DNA from: Amaurobius ferox
Taxonomy: Eukaryota; Arthropoda; Arachnida; Araneae; Amaurobiidae
Assembly (NCBI GenBank): GCA_951213105.1
Contig: OX578136.1
Coordinates: 72,522,730-72,586,729, forward strand
Direction: 5' to 3'
Length of the DNA stretch: 64,000 bases
Below the pieces are notes generated by a model, which worked only from the letters and a program-made list of their open reading frames with translations, searched no databases and was not told the origin of the DNA. Shown in pieces: positions 25,419-35,142 of the stretch. Numbering within the stretch: the stretch's first letter is position 1; every line of letters starts with the position of its first letter. The translations under genes and the position numbers were made by a program.

Positions 25419-26703
25419 AATCATGCATAAAGCATAGATTATGAAACACTTTCCAACTTCAATGCAATTTCATTTAAGCATCTCTAAAATGCGATATATT
25501 CCTCGGTAATATTTTAACAATTATCACAATACTACATTAATTTATTATATTTGAAAACTTAAAAATTCATCGAAAACTATAAACTTCGTTCCAATGACGT
25601 CAATTAAATAAAAATCGCCTGGCTCCTCGCTAATTTTTTAACGTTATCATAATACTACAATCATTTATTATATTTGAAAACTTCATCAAAAACAACTGAA
25701 ATTTATTCAAATGACACCATCGAAATATAAAACGCCTGGTTCTCTATATAAAAGCAGCATTTCATCCATAAACATTTTCCCATTCATTTCATTCATCACA
25801 ATACTATAATAATTTATTTTATTTAAAAACTTTATTTGATTTAAAAGACCATGGAAGTACAAGTAATTAAACTCTATGCTTAAAACTTCATCGAAAAACA
25901 TCGTCCTTCTCTCTGTAAAATCAATGAATATTTCATTGATATCAGCTATGCAGACTCCATGAGCTAAATAATTTTGTGTTAAAGAAATACAGCAATTCTT
26001 ATACAACTCATTCTACATATTTTGCTGTTTACATTTTACATAAGAGAAAAATAGGCTTCGTTGTAGAAATAAACACATTTGGATGATCATTTAAACTCAA
26101 ATATATTGTAATTGCGTTGTTTCAGTATGTAGTGGCACAGAACTTAGACAAAAAGAAAGCGGTTTTAGGAGGGATGCAACACTCAATATGAATTAAAAAC
26201 AACTTTAAAAATCACGATTTTGAGATAAGATGGATGCCATATTTTATTTTGAAGTCGTGATTGCTTGGTCACGTGATTGCTTCATATAAGAGGTGTAATT
26301 ATTATTTTTATTTTTATTGACAGATTTTTTTAATTTTTATTTAAGAACTACTAAATATATTTTGCTGAAATTTTTTTTATATATCTCATGGGATAATTTG
26401 AATATTACCTAAAATTTTCGAAGCAATTTATGAATTTTAAACCGCTTAAAAAATGTTTGAAAAATTAGGTCCCATAGGGTTGAATGTATTTCATTTCTTC
26501 AACCCGGGTTCAATCCAAAACTAATTGGGTGATATTATTCATTTATATTCCCATAGGTCCCACAGACCGTCTGAACAACATACTAATATTTCATTTTTAT
26601 TAAGTCATTTTTACGGCAGTTATCGTGCTAACGGACAGACAGACAGACACACAGAATGAATGAACAAAGTCATAAACACTTTTCAACTTTGTTGTAAAGT
26701 GTT
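25419..26703 (-). mobile_element. foldback-like family arm B
   Basis: Inverse of arm A: it begins AATCATGC and ends at the terminal hairpin (26,675-26,703). It contains the same blocks in reverse order: 150-bp-type subrepeats (25,480-25,690), TATA box at 25,747 (the CRE is mutated here to TGACACCA), a 10-codon ORF at 25,851-25,883 after GACCATGG, a sequence related to GATCACGTGATC near 26,270, GTTAGCACGATAACTGCC (complement) and a CAGA/GACA tract. The minus-strand ORF at 25,707-26,006 has no domain I recognise. B faces arm A across 12.8 kb; whether the two are ends of one element or separate copies is open. Confidence 0.75.
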
Positions 26704-27429
26704 AAAAAATGAATAATAAAGAAAAGGAAACAGATAATTTTACTTTCCGTGCTATAACAATATAGAAAAATCTGAAAATACATAACTGGAGTTATGTCTT
26801 CTCTTGACTTTTTCGTGCATCCATATTCTAAATTGTTTAGTTCCACTTGTATCGCAATCATTACCAGAATTTTAAAAAAATTATATTTTTTCCGATTTTG
26901 TAGCCAAGGTGCGAGGTCATAATAACTAATTTGTTATTGCTATTAAGTTCTGATTTTGCTATAACAACTGTAACAATAATTTTACTGCAACAATATTATT
27001 TTACTGTAACCCATTACAACCCATTAGAACTTCAGTTAAGTAACCAACCACAGTTCTGGATTGACAAACGTGCGGATTCTATTTTGGGAGAAAATCAAAG
27101 TTTTTGGCAGATTTCTTCCTGGAATTGAGTTCCAACGGTGAGTGAACGCTCTGCAGAAAACACTAACCAACAGAGCGTTCTTGGATAAATCCCCAGTTCG
27201 TCCAAGATTTTTCGGCATGGGAATAATTAGTGCTCAGTTAACATGTATACTATTATATTGGAGTTAATATATTGTTTCTTTATTTGGATTTGCTTGGGTT
27301 GATCTAGTACGAAATGCTCTATCACCACTGGCAGTATTACCACTTTTACCGTTTCTTTTATATCCGTTTCTGCTATCTTTCAGTTCAATTTTGTTATATT
27401 GTCCTGTATACACGTCGTATGTTTTAGTT
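26704..27429. other. no gene seen; short hairpin
   Basis: AT-rich. A 10-bp inverted repeat GAACGCTCTG...CAGAGCGTTC lies at about 27,143-27,181. No domain identified. This stretch may contain further decayed integrase of the Gypsy relic that follows, but no motif is left. Confidence 0.4.
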
Positions 27430-28694
27430 TATTTTTTCAGGTAAGAAACTATAAATTCGTCCAGTGCTGACGATACATGTTGATATATGCAAGTTTTATC
27501 GTATTTTGCCATCTCTTGCTTCATCTTGGGCCATATATATGTATCTGTCAGTTACTACATAATTTAACTAAAGCTTTTATTCCTGGATATGCTAAATTGT
27601 GGATGTAATTAGATATTTTCTTCTGGTACGTTTGTAGAATATATGGACGTATCAAGCCCGTTGATGTGTTACACCATAATAATGCATCCGTTGTGAAAGG
27701 AACCTTTAATATTTTAATTTCAAACCGATATTTTCTTTGAACAAATTCTAAAAATCGTCATCGTCTTGAGTGTCTGTGATTTCATCGTAATCCACAATAT
27801 CGTCGAAGCTAAGCCCTTGTAATTTTTGAAGAGGCATCTGCCATCTCTGTTTTTAATGCCACACTTACATGGCTGATATCATTTTGTGAACTACGCAATA
27901 AAATTTATCTAATCTGTCTAGCAAGAAGAAAGCTTTTTATATGTGTACGATCCGTAAAAATGATGAACTTTGTTCCATTCAGCTATAAGTATTTTATTGC
28001 TGCGAAAAAATTCGAAAGCTCATGATCAAACGTGTTATACTTCATTTCAACCTAGCGTAGTTTCCGAGAGAAAAATCCCAGCGGTTGCCAGCTATTTCCA
28101 CGCAATTACTGATCGCTTCTTTCGATCACTCTGTCTGAGTCATCAGTCATTTAAGCTAAAGCTGCATCTGAATTCTGATGAGCTAACTAAGTGGGTTACA
28201 TTTTTGAGTTCATTCTTGCAAATCCTGTAAGATTCTTCGGTTTCTGTTATCCATGCATTTTGTCATTATTTCGACATTTACCCAACATTTTGAGTAAATG
28301 TAGCTGCTTTTTAGCTGCATTAGGATAAATTCGCAGATAAAAATTCAGAAGACCAAGAAAAAGTCAAAATAAACAAGCGGCAGCAGGTCGAGGATAATCT
28401 TCAATTACTTTTTTTTCAGGTAAGGGATTAATGCCATGTCTATCAACTTGGTATCCAAGAAATTTGATTTGATCAGTAGCAAAAGTACACGTAGGAAAAT
28501 TAACAAGTAGACAATCATGTCTTAAATGGTTAAGAACATTCTGTACATGGATTAAGTGTTCCTCTGTAGAAATTAATGCGATTAGAACATCGTTGATAAA
28601 CATATTCAAGACTCTGAAGTGTTTGATTCATAAACAGCTGCATTGTTTGAGCAACATTCCTAAGACCAAACATCATGTAGTTCTCAAAAAGTCC
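27430..28694 (-). pseudogene. Gypsy pol relic (RT, RNase H, integrase N-terminus)
   Basis: Degenerate Ty3/Gypsy polymerase read on the minus strand, in pol order. The reverse transcriptase end comes first: FGLRNVAQTM near 28,650, then QIKFLGYQVDRHGI at about 28,470-28,430. RNase H follows: GFFSRKLR, EMKYNTFDHEL and FTDRTHIKSF at about 28,080-27,920. Last is the start of the integrase zinc-binding region (LIRPYILQ, IHNLAYPGIKALVKL) at about 27,660-27,540. Multiple stops and frameshifts interrupt it. The reverse-transcriptase 5' part is missing, cut where the plus-strand LTR starts near 28,695. The integrase catalytic core is absent or unrecognisable. Confidence 0.82.
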
Positions 28695-29165
28695 TGAATT
28701 CGAGAATCACGTACTCACGACTGGCCAGGACTATAAAAAGAGGATTCGTATTCGTATAGAGAAAACAAGTCAGGTCTTCAGCATAAAACCGTGAGTCGTT
28801 ACCGTTCAGCTTCGGCTGGAATCTTTATAGGGAGAGTGCGCGGGTGTGGTGGCTCTGTTCATTCATGGAAGTACGCAGCGAAGTTATAGCCTCTACAAGA
28901 TTGTTAGTATAGATATATATGGTATAATAATTTGATTAGTATAGATTCAGTTCAATAAAAATGCTAAGGTTTGGTTTCGGTATAGTTTATTATGTCAACA
29001 GGTTAAGATATGGTAGTGCTGGCTTTATAAATATTATGTATATGTAAGTGTATTTTGAGTTGCCAGCGAAGTTAGCTGGAATAAAGTATGTTGTTTGTTA
29101 ATATTGTAGTTCATTCATCGAACTCCAGTCATTAGGTTTAAAATTAAAGTAAAAGTTACTGTACA
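28695..29165 (+). repeat. probable LTR of a plus-strand Gypsy relic
   Basis: Proposed LTR running TG...CA from TGAATTCG to TTACTGTACA. A TATA box (TATAAAA, 28,732-28,738) and polyadenylation-type AATAAA signals (about 28,953 and 29,081) lie in the expected order. A tRNA-CCA-compatible ATGGTACCCCC follows directly at 29,166. The partner LTR is not in the window, so boundaries are inferred from promoter order and the downstream gag and protease. Confidence 0.6.
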
Positions 29166-29460
29166 ATGGTACCCCCAAAGTAGAAATCTTTACAAATGCC
29201 GCCCGAACAGGTTACCACGATAGCGACCTTTACAATGGCGCCCGAACTAAATAACCCCGTAAGTTAAGTCTGAAGTGATTTACCCCGTAGGTTAGGTCAA
29301 AAGCTGTCGAAATTAGATTTTTTTTTAAGAGTTCCGCGGTTAAGCGCGATTACAAATGGCCACCGAACTAATTAACCCCGTAGTCAAAATGTCAAAATTA
29401 AGTTGTTTTTAAGAGTTCCTAAGTAAAGCGCATTTACAAAGACGACCGAACGTCAAGAAG
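29162..29460 (+). promoter_or_regulatory. leader with iterated primer-binding-like motifs
   Basis: Just after the LTR, variants of TACAAATGGCGCCCGAAC occur five times: 29,162 (TACAATGGTACCCCC, weakest), 29,191, 29,231, 29,351 and 29,435. TGGCGCCCGAAC at 29,236 equals the core of the tRNA-Lys primer-binding site used by many retroelements. The last two copies lie in an imperfect repeat of about 84 bp that also carries TTTAAGAGTTCC. One site would normally suffice, so the others probably arose by local duplication. Confidence 0.6.
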
Positions 29461-29632
29461 GATAGCGATAGTTGTGGTGTAGTAATGTTGTGTAGTAATA
29501 TTGTGCAGTGATATTGAGCAGTGATATTGTATAGGGTAGTGATATTATGTAGTGATATTTTTATAGAATTCTGTGTGTTTTCAATCGTGGTAATTTAAAC
29601 TGATAGTTTCAGTAAGATTGTTGTTGGTTAAT
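29461..29632 (+). repeat. GTGATATT-type degenerate repeat in leader
   Basis: Six or seven degenerate copies of GTAGTGATATTGT lie at about 29,478-29,562, inside the untranslated leader. They are followed by the presumed gag start (ATG at 29,633). Confidence 0.7.
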
Positions 29633-29668
29633 ATGACCCAATTTAAGTTGCAAGAAAGTAAAAAAATC

Positions 29669-30588
29669 TGATGTGGGCAACACATGACTTTCCTTATATA
29701 ATGTAATGAATTTACTACTTTTACAGTAACAAAAATAGGTTTTCCTTATAGTAGATACTAATATTCTTTCCAAGATATTGAATTTTCGACAATTAGTCCT
29801 TTTCATTGATACAGCGTCATTTTTATCCATTTGGCGAGATTTTCGTTAATTTGGCAACATTTCAAAAAGTTGCCAAGTTAGCGACATTCCGCCAAATTCG
29901 TCGCCAAAATCTCGCCAAACGTTATGGACGAAGAAGTAAGCTATTCTTACAACAGATAAATGACTATTGGCGTTCAAATACAAAAGTATTACTTAAAGTA
30001 TCTTTTTTCATGAATGGAACAAGTTAGATCCACGAGAATGATGTCACCCAAATTATCGCATGGTATTACATATGAAAAGTGAACATGTCTCTCAATAGGA
30101 TATATATATTTTTTAATTTTATATGACTTTTTGATAATTTTTTTTAAAAATGTACAATATCTCGAGAACGGTTCATGTTAGCGTTCTAAAATTTATGTCA
30201 ATCGTTTTCTAATGAAAAATTACATAAGAAATGTCTATTTGCCTAACTTTATTAGCGGTTTTGATATTTTGACGATTTTTTCAAAATTTCATTCAAAAAT
30301 TTAGGGGGGTTCTGAACATTCGATTGCGTATAAAAACAATAGGCTTCCAGTGTTTACGGATTGTGATTTTTGTACCAAATTTTGTTCGAATCGGTCCATT
30401 TGTACGTCAGTTATCGTCTCCACAGACTCACTGACACACACACACACACAGACACACACAGACATCACTTCAAAAATGTTTGATTCGTGATCAGGGATGC
30501 TTGAAACGTGCTCTCCCGTCAAAAACTCGAATTCGAATTTTCAACCCCGTCACAATACTTTCCTTATACATTATGTATATAAGGAACG
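29669..30588 (+). mobile_element. unclassified 0.94-kb repeat, copy 2 (nested in gag)
   Basis: Same end-to-end structure as the 21.1-kb copy: TGATGTGGGCAACACATGAC start, TTGGCGAGATTTTCG inverted pair near 29,830-29,920, (CA)n near 30,435, CATTATGTATATAAGGAA end. It lies within gag codons, so the element is mobile and younger than the retrotransposon it disrupts. The flanks are A-rich (AAGTAAAAAAA left, ACGTAATAATAAAA right), hiding any target duplication. Confidence 0.85.
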
Positions 30589-31105
30589 TAATAATAAAAT
30601 TGAATGTGTCGCAAGGAAATGATGTTGATCAGTTAGCACAAACCTTTGTAGTAACTACAAATAATTCTATTGACCAGTATGGAGATATGTTAGCACAAGC
30701 TAGTTCATTGGCAAATTTGCCGAAATTTTTTGATGGATTAACGTCTAGCGAAAAGTTCATTCAGGAATTAGAAAGATATTTCGAGGGAAGTGTATTAAAT
30801 GAAGCACAAAAGCTAGTAGTGGCACAGAATACTTTGATAGGTAGAGCAAAATATAGGTGGGAAATGTTAGATGAAGATGGCGTAACTAATATTTCGGAGT
30901 TTAAGGATAAAATTAATCAGGCATTTTCAGACGACAGGGATAGAGTTCGGTTAAAAGCGGAACAGTGCGGAAAACGGCAGATTGAATATGAATCTGTAAC
31001 AAAATTTTTTGTTAGGGAAAATTTTTTATAGGGATAGAGTTCGGTTAGAAGCGGAGCAGTACGGAAAACAGAAGATTGAATATGAATCTGTAATAATTTT
31101 TTTTT

Positions 31106-31408
31106 TTAAGGAAAGCTTTTTTTTTTCTTTTTTCAAATGGGAGAGAATAAGACATACATTATATACAAACAGAATAAATATCCCGAACATATAACATGAA
31201 CAGTCAATGTCTCCTAAACAATGGCCAGAGCCGTAAACCTGTTAGCGTCACTTGACGTTGCCCCAGTGGGAGTCGAAACACATCGCGCCCAACATCACAA
31301 CATCCATGTCCGCAAGTAGGACTCAAACCCACAACCCGGCAAACGAGCTATCACAAGGAAACGCCTGCCCTTGACCGTTTGACTACCGCGTCTACTTGTT
31401 AAGGAAAG
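31106..31408 (-). mobile_element. tRNA-headed SINE inserted in gag relic
   Basis: SINE on the minus strand (31,116-31,398) between perfect 10-bp target duplications TTAAGGAAAG (31,106-31,115 and 31,399-31,408). On its own strand it starts with a tRNA-like head (GCGGTAGTCAAACGGTCAAG, A-box type) and a B-box-like GGGTTTGAGTCCTAC at 31,330-31,316. It ends in an A-rich tail (T/C run at 31,116-31,134) directly against the target duplication. The body string GGACATGGATGTT also occurs in the 19.2-kb SINE, so the two may be related. Confidence 0.9.
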
Positions 31409-31614
31409 TAGAAATAGGAAAAAGATTAGAAATAGGTTCGGAAGTAGACATGAAAAAGTGGATTTTTGATAAGTTGTTGCCTGGGTGTCAAGATTTTTTT
31501 GAGGAGAGGATGCCGGGAACAATGCAGGATTTCTTCTATAAAGCAAAACATTATGATGAAAGACACACGCACCCAAACCCTCAATATAAGAATCAGTATC
31601 GTAAACAAAATTAG

Positions 31615-32217
31615 AGAAAGGCAAAATTTAAACAAACCAGTGCACAAATTGACAGGCCTAAATATCAAGGACAAAACTATTTCAGTAAAAGGGATAACTA
31701 TCAGTTAAAACAAAGTACACGGAAGCGGGACAATGTACTCTATAACAAGGAAAAAATCCCACGCGAAAATTTCAACAGAGTACAGCTAATGCATGCAACG
31801 CTACCACATATAGTGATTAAATTAGATGGAATTGTAGTAGAGGTACTAATAGACACGGGAAGTGAACGATCTTTCGTATCAGATGAATATTTTAGGGAAA
31901 TGTGTCCGGTACAAAGATTATATAATGTAAATGATCTAGAAGTGATTACTGGTCAAGATGACATAGGGAAAGTTATAGGATCCTACCCCGGAACGATAAA
32001 GATTCAAAACGAAAAGATCACAATACCACTATTAGTACTTAGAGAATTACAATTCCCAGTGATCCTAGGAGTGGACTTTTTAAAGGAAGTAAATGTTGTA
32101 CTAAATTTTAAAGCAAGGATGGTAAAGTCTGATATGAAAACTTCCTGCCTACCCCAATACGGTAAGCTACGCACGAATGCAAACACGTCAATAATAGGAT
32201 TAAAGGTTAATTTATAG
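31615..32217 (+). pseudogene. Gypsy protease relic
   Basis: The open frame continues after the gag TAG. A basic region (31,615-31,788) leads into a retropepsin-like aspartic protease with the active-site motif LIDTGSERSFVS at about 31,843-31,878 and the second conserved block VILGVDFL near 32,060-32,083. Retropepsins dimerise around the DTG and mature Gag-Pol. The ATG-initiated part is 142 codons, stopping at 32,217. Reverse transcriptase should follow but is missing; the foldback-like element starts 190 bp downstream. Confidence 0.85.
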
Positions 32218-32407
32218 CCGTATATTTCAGGCTCATGCCCAATGACCCAAAAATATTCGAAAGTCATTCAACATGCGTTATCCTTTTTCGCAGAGTCAAA
32301 TAAAATGTGTTCTAATTGCATCGATTTGCTGCTGCCTTTGTATGGCACAACTTTCTTAATAGGGTATTTATATTAACCTTCCTAGGTTATAAAACGACAT
32401 CATTTTT

Positions 32408-34015
32408 AACACTTTACAACATAGTTGAAAAGTGTTTATGACTTTGTTCATTCTGTCTGTCTGTCTGTCTGTCTGTCCGTTAGCACGATAACTGCCGTAA
32501 AAATGACTTTATCAAAATGAAATTTTAGTATGTTTTTCAGACGGTCTGTGGGACCTAAGGGACTGTAAATAAATAATATCACTCAATTAGTTTTTTATTA
32601 AACACGGGTTGAAAAAATGAAATACATTGAACCCTATGGGACGTAGTTTTTCAAACAATTTTTAAGCAAATTTAAAATTCACAAATTGCTTCGAAATTTT
32701 TAGAAAATATTCACATTATCCCATAAAATATATAAAAAAATTCAGTAAAATATGTTAAGTAGTTTTTTAATTAAAAATTATTTAATATAGGGAAAAATCA
32801 AATTCAATTAAATTCTGACTTTTGGGATATCCTCCAGAAAGAAAAAAGAGATATATTATATAATAAATATCTTTCCAAGAGTTTAATCATTTTGTATATG
32901 AGAGAGGTCTCACATTTTAAAATAAATTTGGTAGATAACAATTTTTCAAATTTTTTTTAATTTTTATATAACTCTTCATGATATACTTATTTGATGGCAT
33001 TTTTAATGCACTTTCCTACGTCCTAGAGAGCTAAAATTTGGTACACAGATTAAATTTGTTGAACATTTTATTCTACAAAAATTTGGTGGATCTTTAAATA
33101 TAGATCATACATTTTTTTCGAAATGGCCTGCAAATAATCCCCGTTCACTTCTATAAATCACTGTTGTAATATTGTTAAAAATTCTGATGTGGGCAGCACA
33201 TGTTTTTACCTGCAGACTCATATCCACGTTCTCTTTATTTCTTCAATAATAATTTTAGTTTATCTGCACAAAATAACACATATACGTATTTTAAATGACA
33301 TTGAATTTGCACGTTAAACTTAAATTTGGTTCTCATTTGATAGCTGGACTTATTGTCAAAAGTGGCGTAGCGAAAACGCGAAAAAACTAGAATACCTCAA
33401 GAACGGCTAGTCTTAGAGTAATGGGGTTAGTCTTATTCCTTTTGTTGTCAAAAATCACGTATAAAATAGGAATTTAATTGATATAATTGAGCACACGGAG
33501 TCCTTTATTTTTATATTTAACGATTTTTGCTGGCCATTTCGCAAAAATAGCCCGTTCCTTTTTCCCGAATCGTACTAGAATAACCTACAAATGATTTATG
33601 TACCAAATTTTGTTAAATTTGGTATATAAATCACTTGTAGGTCATTGAAATATTATACACCAAATTTCGTTAAATTTGTTCCATTACTTTTTAGCTAGAG
33701 TGGATAAAGGCAATTTCTGCCGGCCAGTTCGCAAAGAAGGCAGATTCTTTTATTACGAATCGTACTGTAATCTAATGAACATCAGGTTTTCCAACAAAAA
33801 ACATACCTACCAATATTTATGAAATTCGGACCATTAGTTTTTCAATTAGAGTGGATGTAATATCCTCACAGACACACAGTAACATACACAGATACACTCT
33901 TACACACACAGACGTCTTCCTAAAAATAGATTTTTCGTGTTCTAGAAGTCCTAAAACGTGTAAATCCTTCGAAAATTCGAGTTCCGATCTTCGCCACGAT
34001 TCCAATACTTTGAAT

Positions 34016-34053
<38 letters not shown>

Positions 34054-34497
34054 TATCTGCGTATCTGTGTATTATCTGTGTATCTAAATTCCGTGCCTAT
34101 GCAATTACAATAGTTTTGATTTTAAATGATCCCTAAACTTTTATTATTTCTTCAACGAAGCCTACTTTTAACTTATGCAGAATGCAAATATCTGAAGCGA
34201 TTGTAAGGTGAGTTACATAAGAATTGCTGAATTTTTTCGCACAAAATTATTTAGCTCTGGAGTCTGGAATACAAGTAATATGAATGAAATATTCATTGAA
34301 TTTGCTTAGAGAATAAGATGATTTATATTTCGATACAGTTTTAAATATTTAAGTATAATACATTACTGTAGTACTGTGATAATGTAAAAGATATCATCAC
34401 TAAATATATCGCATTTTAAAATTTTTTAAATGAAAATGCATTTCAGTTGGAAAGTGTTTCATAATCAATGCTTATGCATGATTGATCTTTCTTGTTT
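32408..34497 (+). mobile_element. foldback-like family arm C (left arm of a two-armed copy)
   Basis: Starts with the terminal hairpin (32,408-32,436), a (CTGT)n stretch and CCGTTAGCACGATAACTGCC. It runs as arm sequence to about 32,790, is interrupted by about 1.3 kb of unrelated and diverged repeat, and resumes near 34,100 (CCTATGCAATTACAAT...) to end at CATAATCAATGCTTATGCATGATTGATCTTTCTTGTTT near 34,497. It is the inverse of 34,656-36,835, so the pair forms one inverted-repeat element with a central spacer of about 160 bp. Confidence 0.78.
33185..34012 (+). mobile_element. diverged relative of the 0.94-kb repeat, nested in arm C
   Basis: Begins TGATGTGGGCAGCACATG like the 0.94-kb family and ends AAATTCGAGTTCCGATCTTCG...CCAATACTTT with acetylated-looking (CA)-rich DNA just before, matching the family's end plan. 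The middle is strongly diverged. It includes a stem-loop with 28-bp arms and two mismatches at 33,583-33,642 (ACCTACAAATGATTTATG... paired with ...AAATCACTTGTAGGT). An old subfamily member. Confidence 0.65.
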
Positions 34498-34982
34498 ATA
34501 TAAAGTGTACTTTTAAAAATATTGACGGTACATATGAAAACTATACACAAAAATATTTCGTTTTCAATTTTGTATAATCTTATACTCTCTTGAGCGATAA
34601 AATAACGTTATCCATTTTTGTCTTATAGTAAAATATTAGTTATAATTGAAACAAGAAAGATCAATCATGCTTAAAGCATTGATTATGAAACACTTTCCAA
34701 GTTCAATTCAATTTTATTTAAACATCTCTAAAATGCAATACATTCCTCGGTAATATTTTAAAACTTATCACAATACTACATTAATTCATTATATTTGAAA
34801 ACTTAAACCTTCATCGAAAATAATGAACTTCATTCAAATGACGGCATTGAAATATAAATTGCCTGGTTTAAACATCTCTAAAATGTGATACATTCCTTGG
34901 AAATATTTTTAAAATTATCATAATACTACAATAATTTATTATATTTGAAAACTTCATCGAAAATAACTGAAATTCATTCAAA

Positions 34983-35026
34983 TGACGTCATAGAAAAAAT
35001 AACACTCCTGGCTCTCTCTATAAAAG
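34983..35026 (+). promoter_or_regulatory. CRE plus TATA promoter-like block
   Basis: TGACGTCA at 34,983-34,990 (consensus CREB/ATF site) is followed 28 bp later by TATAAAAG at 35,019-35,026. The same arrangement recurs at 35,911/35,947 and, inverted, at 12,300/12,266; at 25,715/25,747 the CRE is damaged but the TATA box is intact. Its direction is outward, toward the terminal hairpin of the arm. Promoter activity is inferred from motif spacing only. Confidence 0.45.
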
Positions 35027-35109
35027 CAGCATTTCATTCATACACTTTTCCCATTCATTTCATTCATCACAATACTATACTAATTTATTTTATTTAAAAA
35101 CTTAAGATC

Positions 35110-35142
35110 ATGGAGCTACCAGTAATTAAACTCTATGCTTAA
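35110..35142 (+). CDS. mini-ORF of 10 codons inside arm D
   Basis: ATG at 35,110, 84 bp past the TATA box, encodes MELPVIKLYA then TAA. The copy at 36,020 starts MELQ but has lost the stop and runs 48 codons. See the arm A entry for the family comparison. No known function. Confidence 0.25.
   Translation: MELPVIKLYA

Larger units (their letters stand above)
29633..31614 (+). pseudogene. Gypsy gag relic with nested insertions
   Basis: Gag-like coding sequence on the plus strand. It starts at ATG 29,633 (MTQFKLQES), is interrupted by the unclassified repeat (29,669-30,588), and resumes near 30,590 with NVSQGNDVDQL. The stretch LANLPKFFDG...FIQELERYFEG...RAKYRWEMLDEDG (30,700-30,890) matches the retrotransposon Gag fold common in Gypsy elements. 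An imperfect tandem duplication of about 88 bp (starting GGGATAGAGTTCGGTTA at 30,938 and 31,032) and a SINE insertion (31,116-31,398) break it again. Coding resumes at about 31,409 and hits TAG at 31,612-31,614, in the same frame as the protease. No CCHC knuckle seen. Not functional. Confidence 0.8.

Noticed and set aside
25707..26006. 99-codon ORF as a transposase fragment of the foldback family
   Set aside because: The frame is broken in the other arms and no catalytic or DNA-binding motif is visible.
29231..29249. An endogenous retrovirus, because of the TGGCGCCCGAAC lysine-type primer site
   Set aside because: The downstream gag and DTG protease look like Gypsy elements, no envelope is seen, and many retroelements use this tRNA.
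30480..31031. 183-codon ORF as a host gene
   Set aside because: It begins in the 0.94-kb repeat and the rest is Gypsy gag; it is a chance join across a nested insertion.
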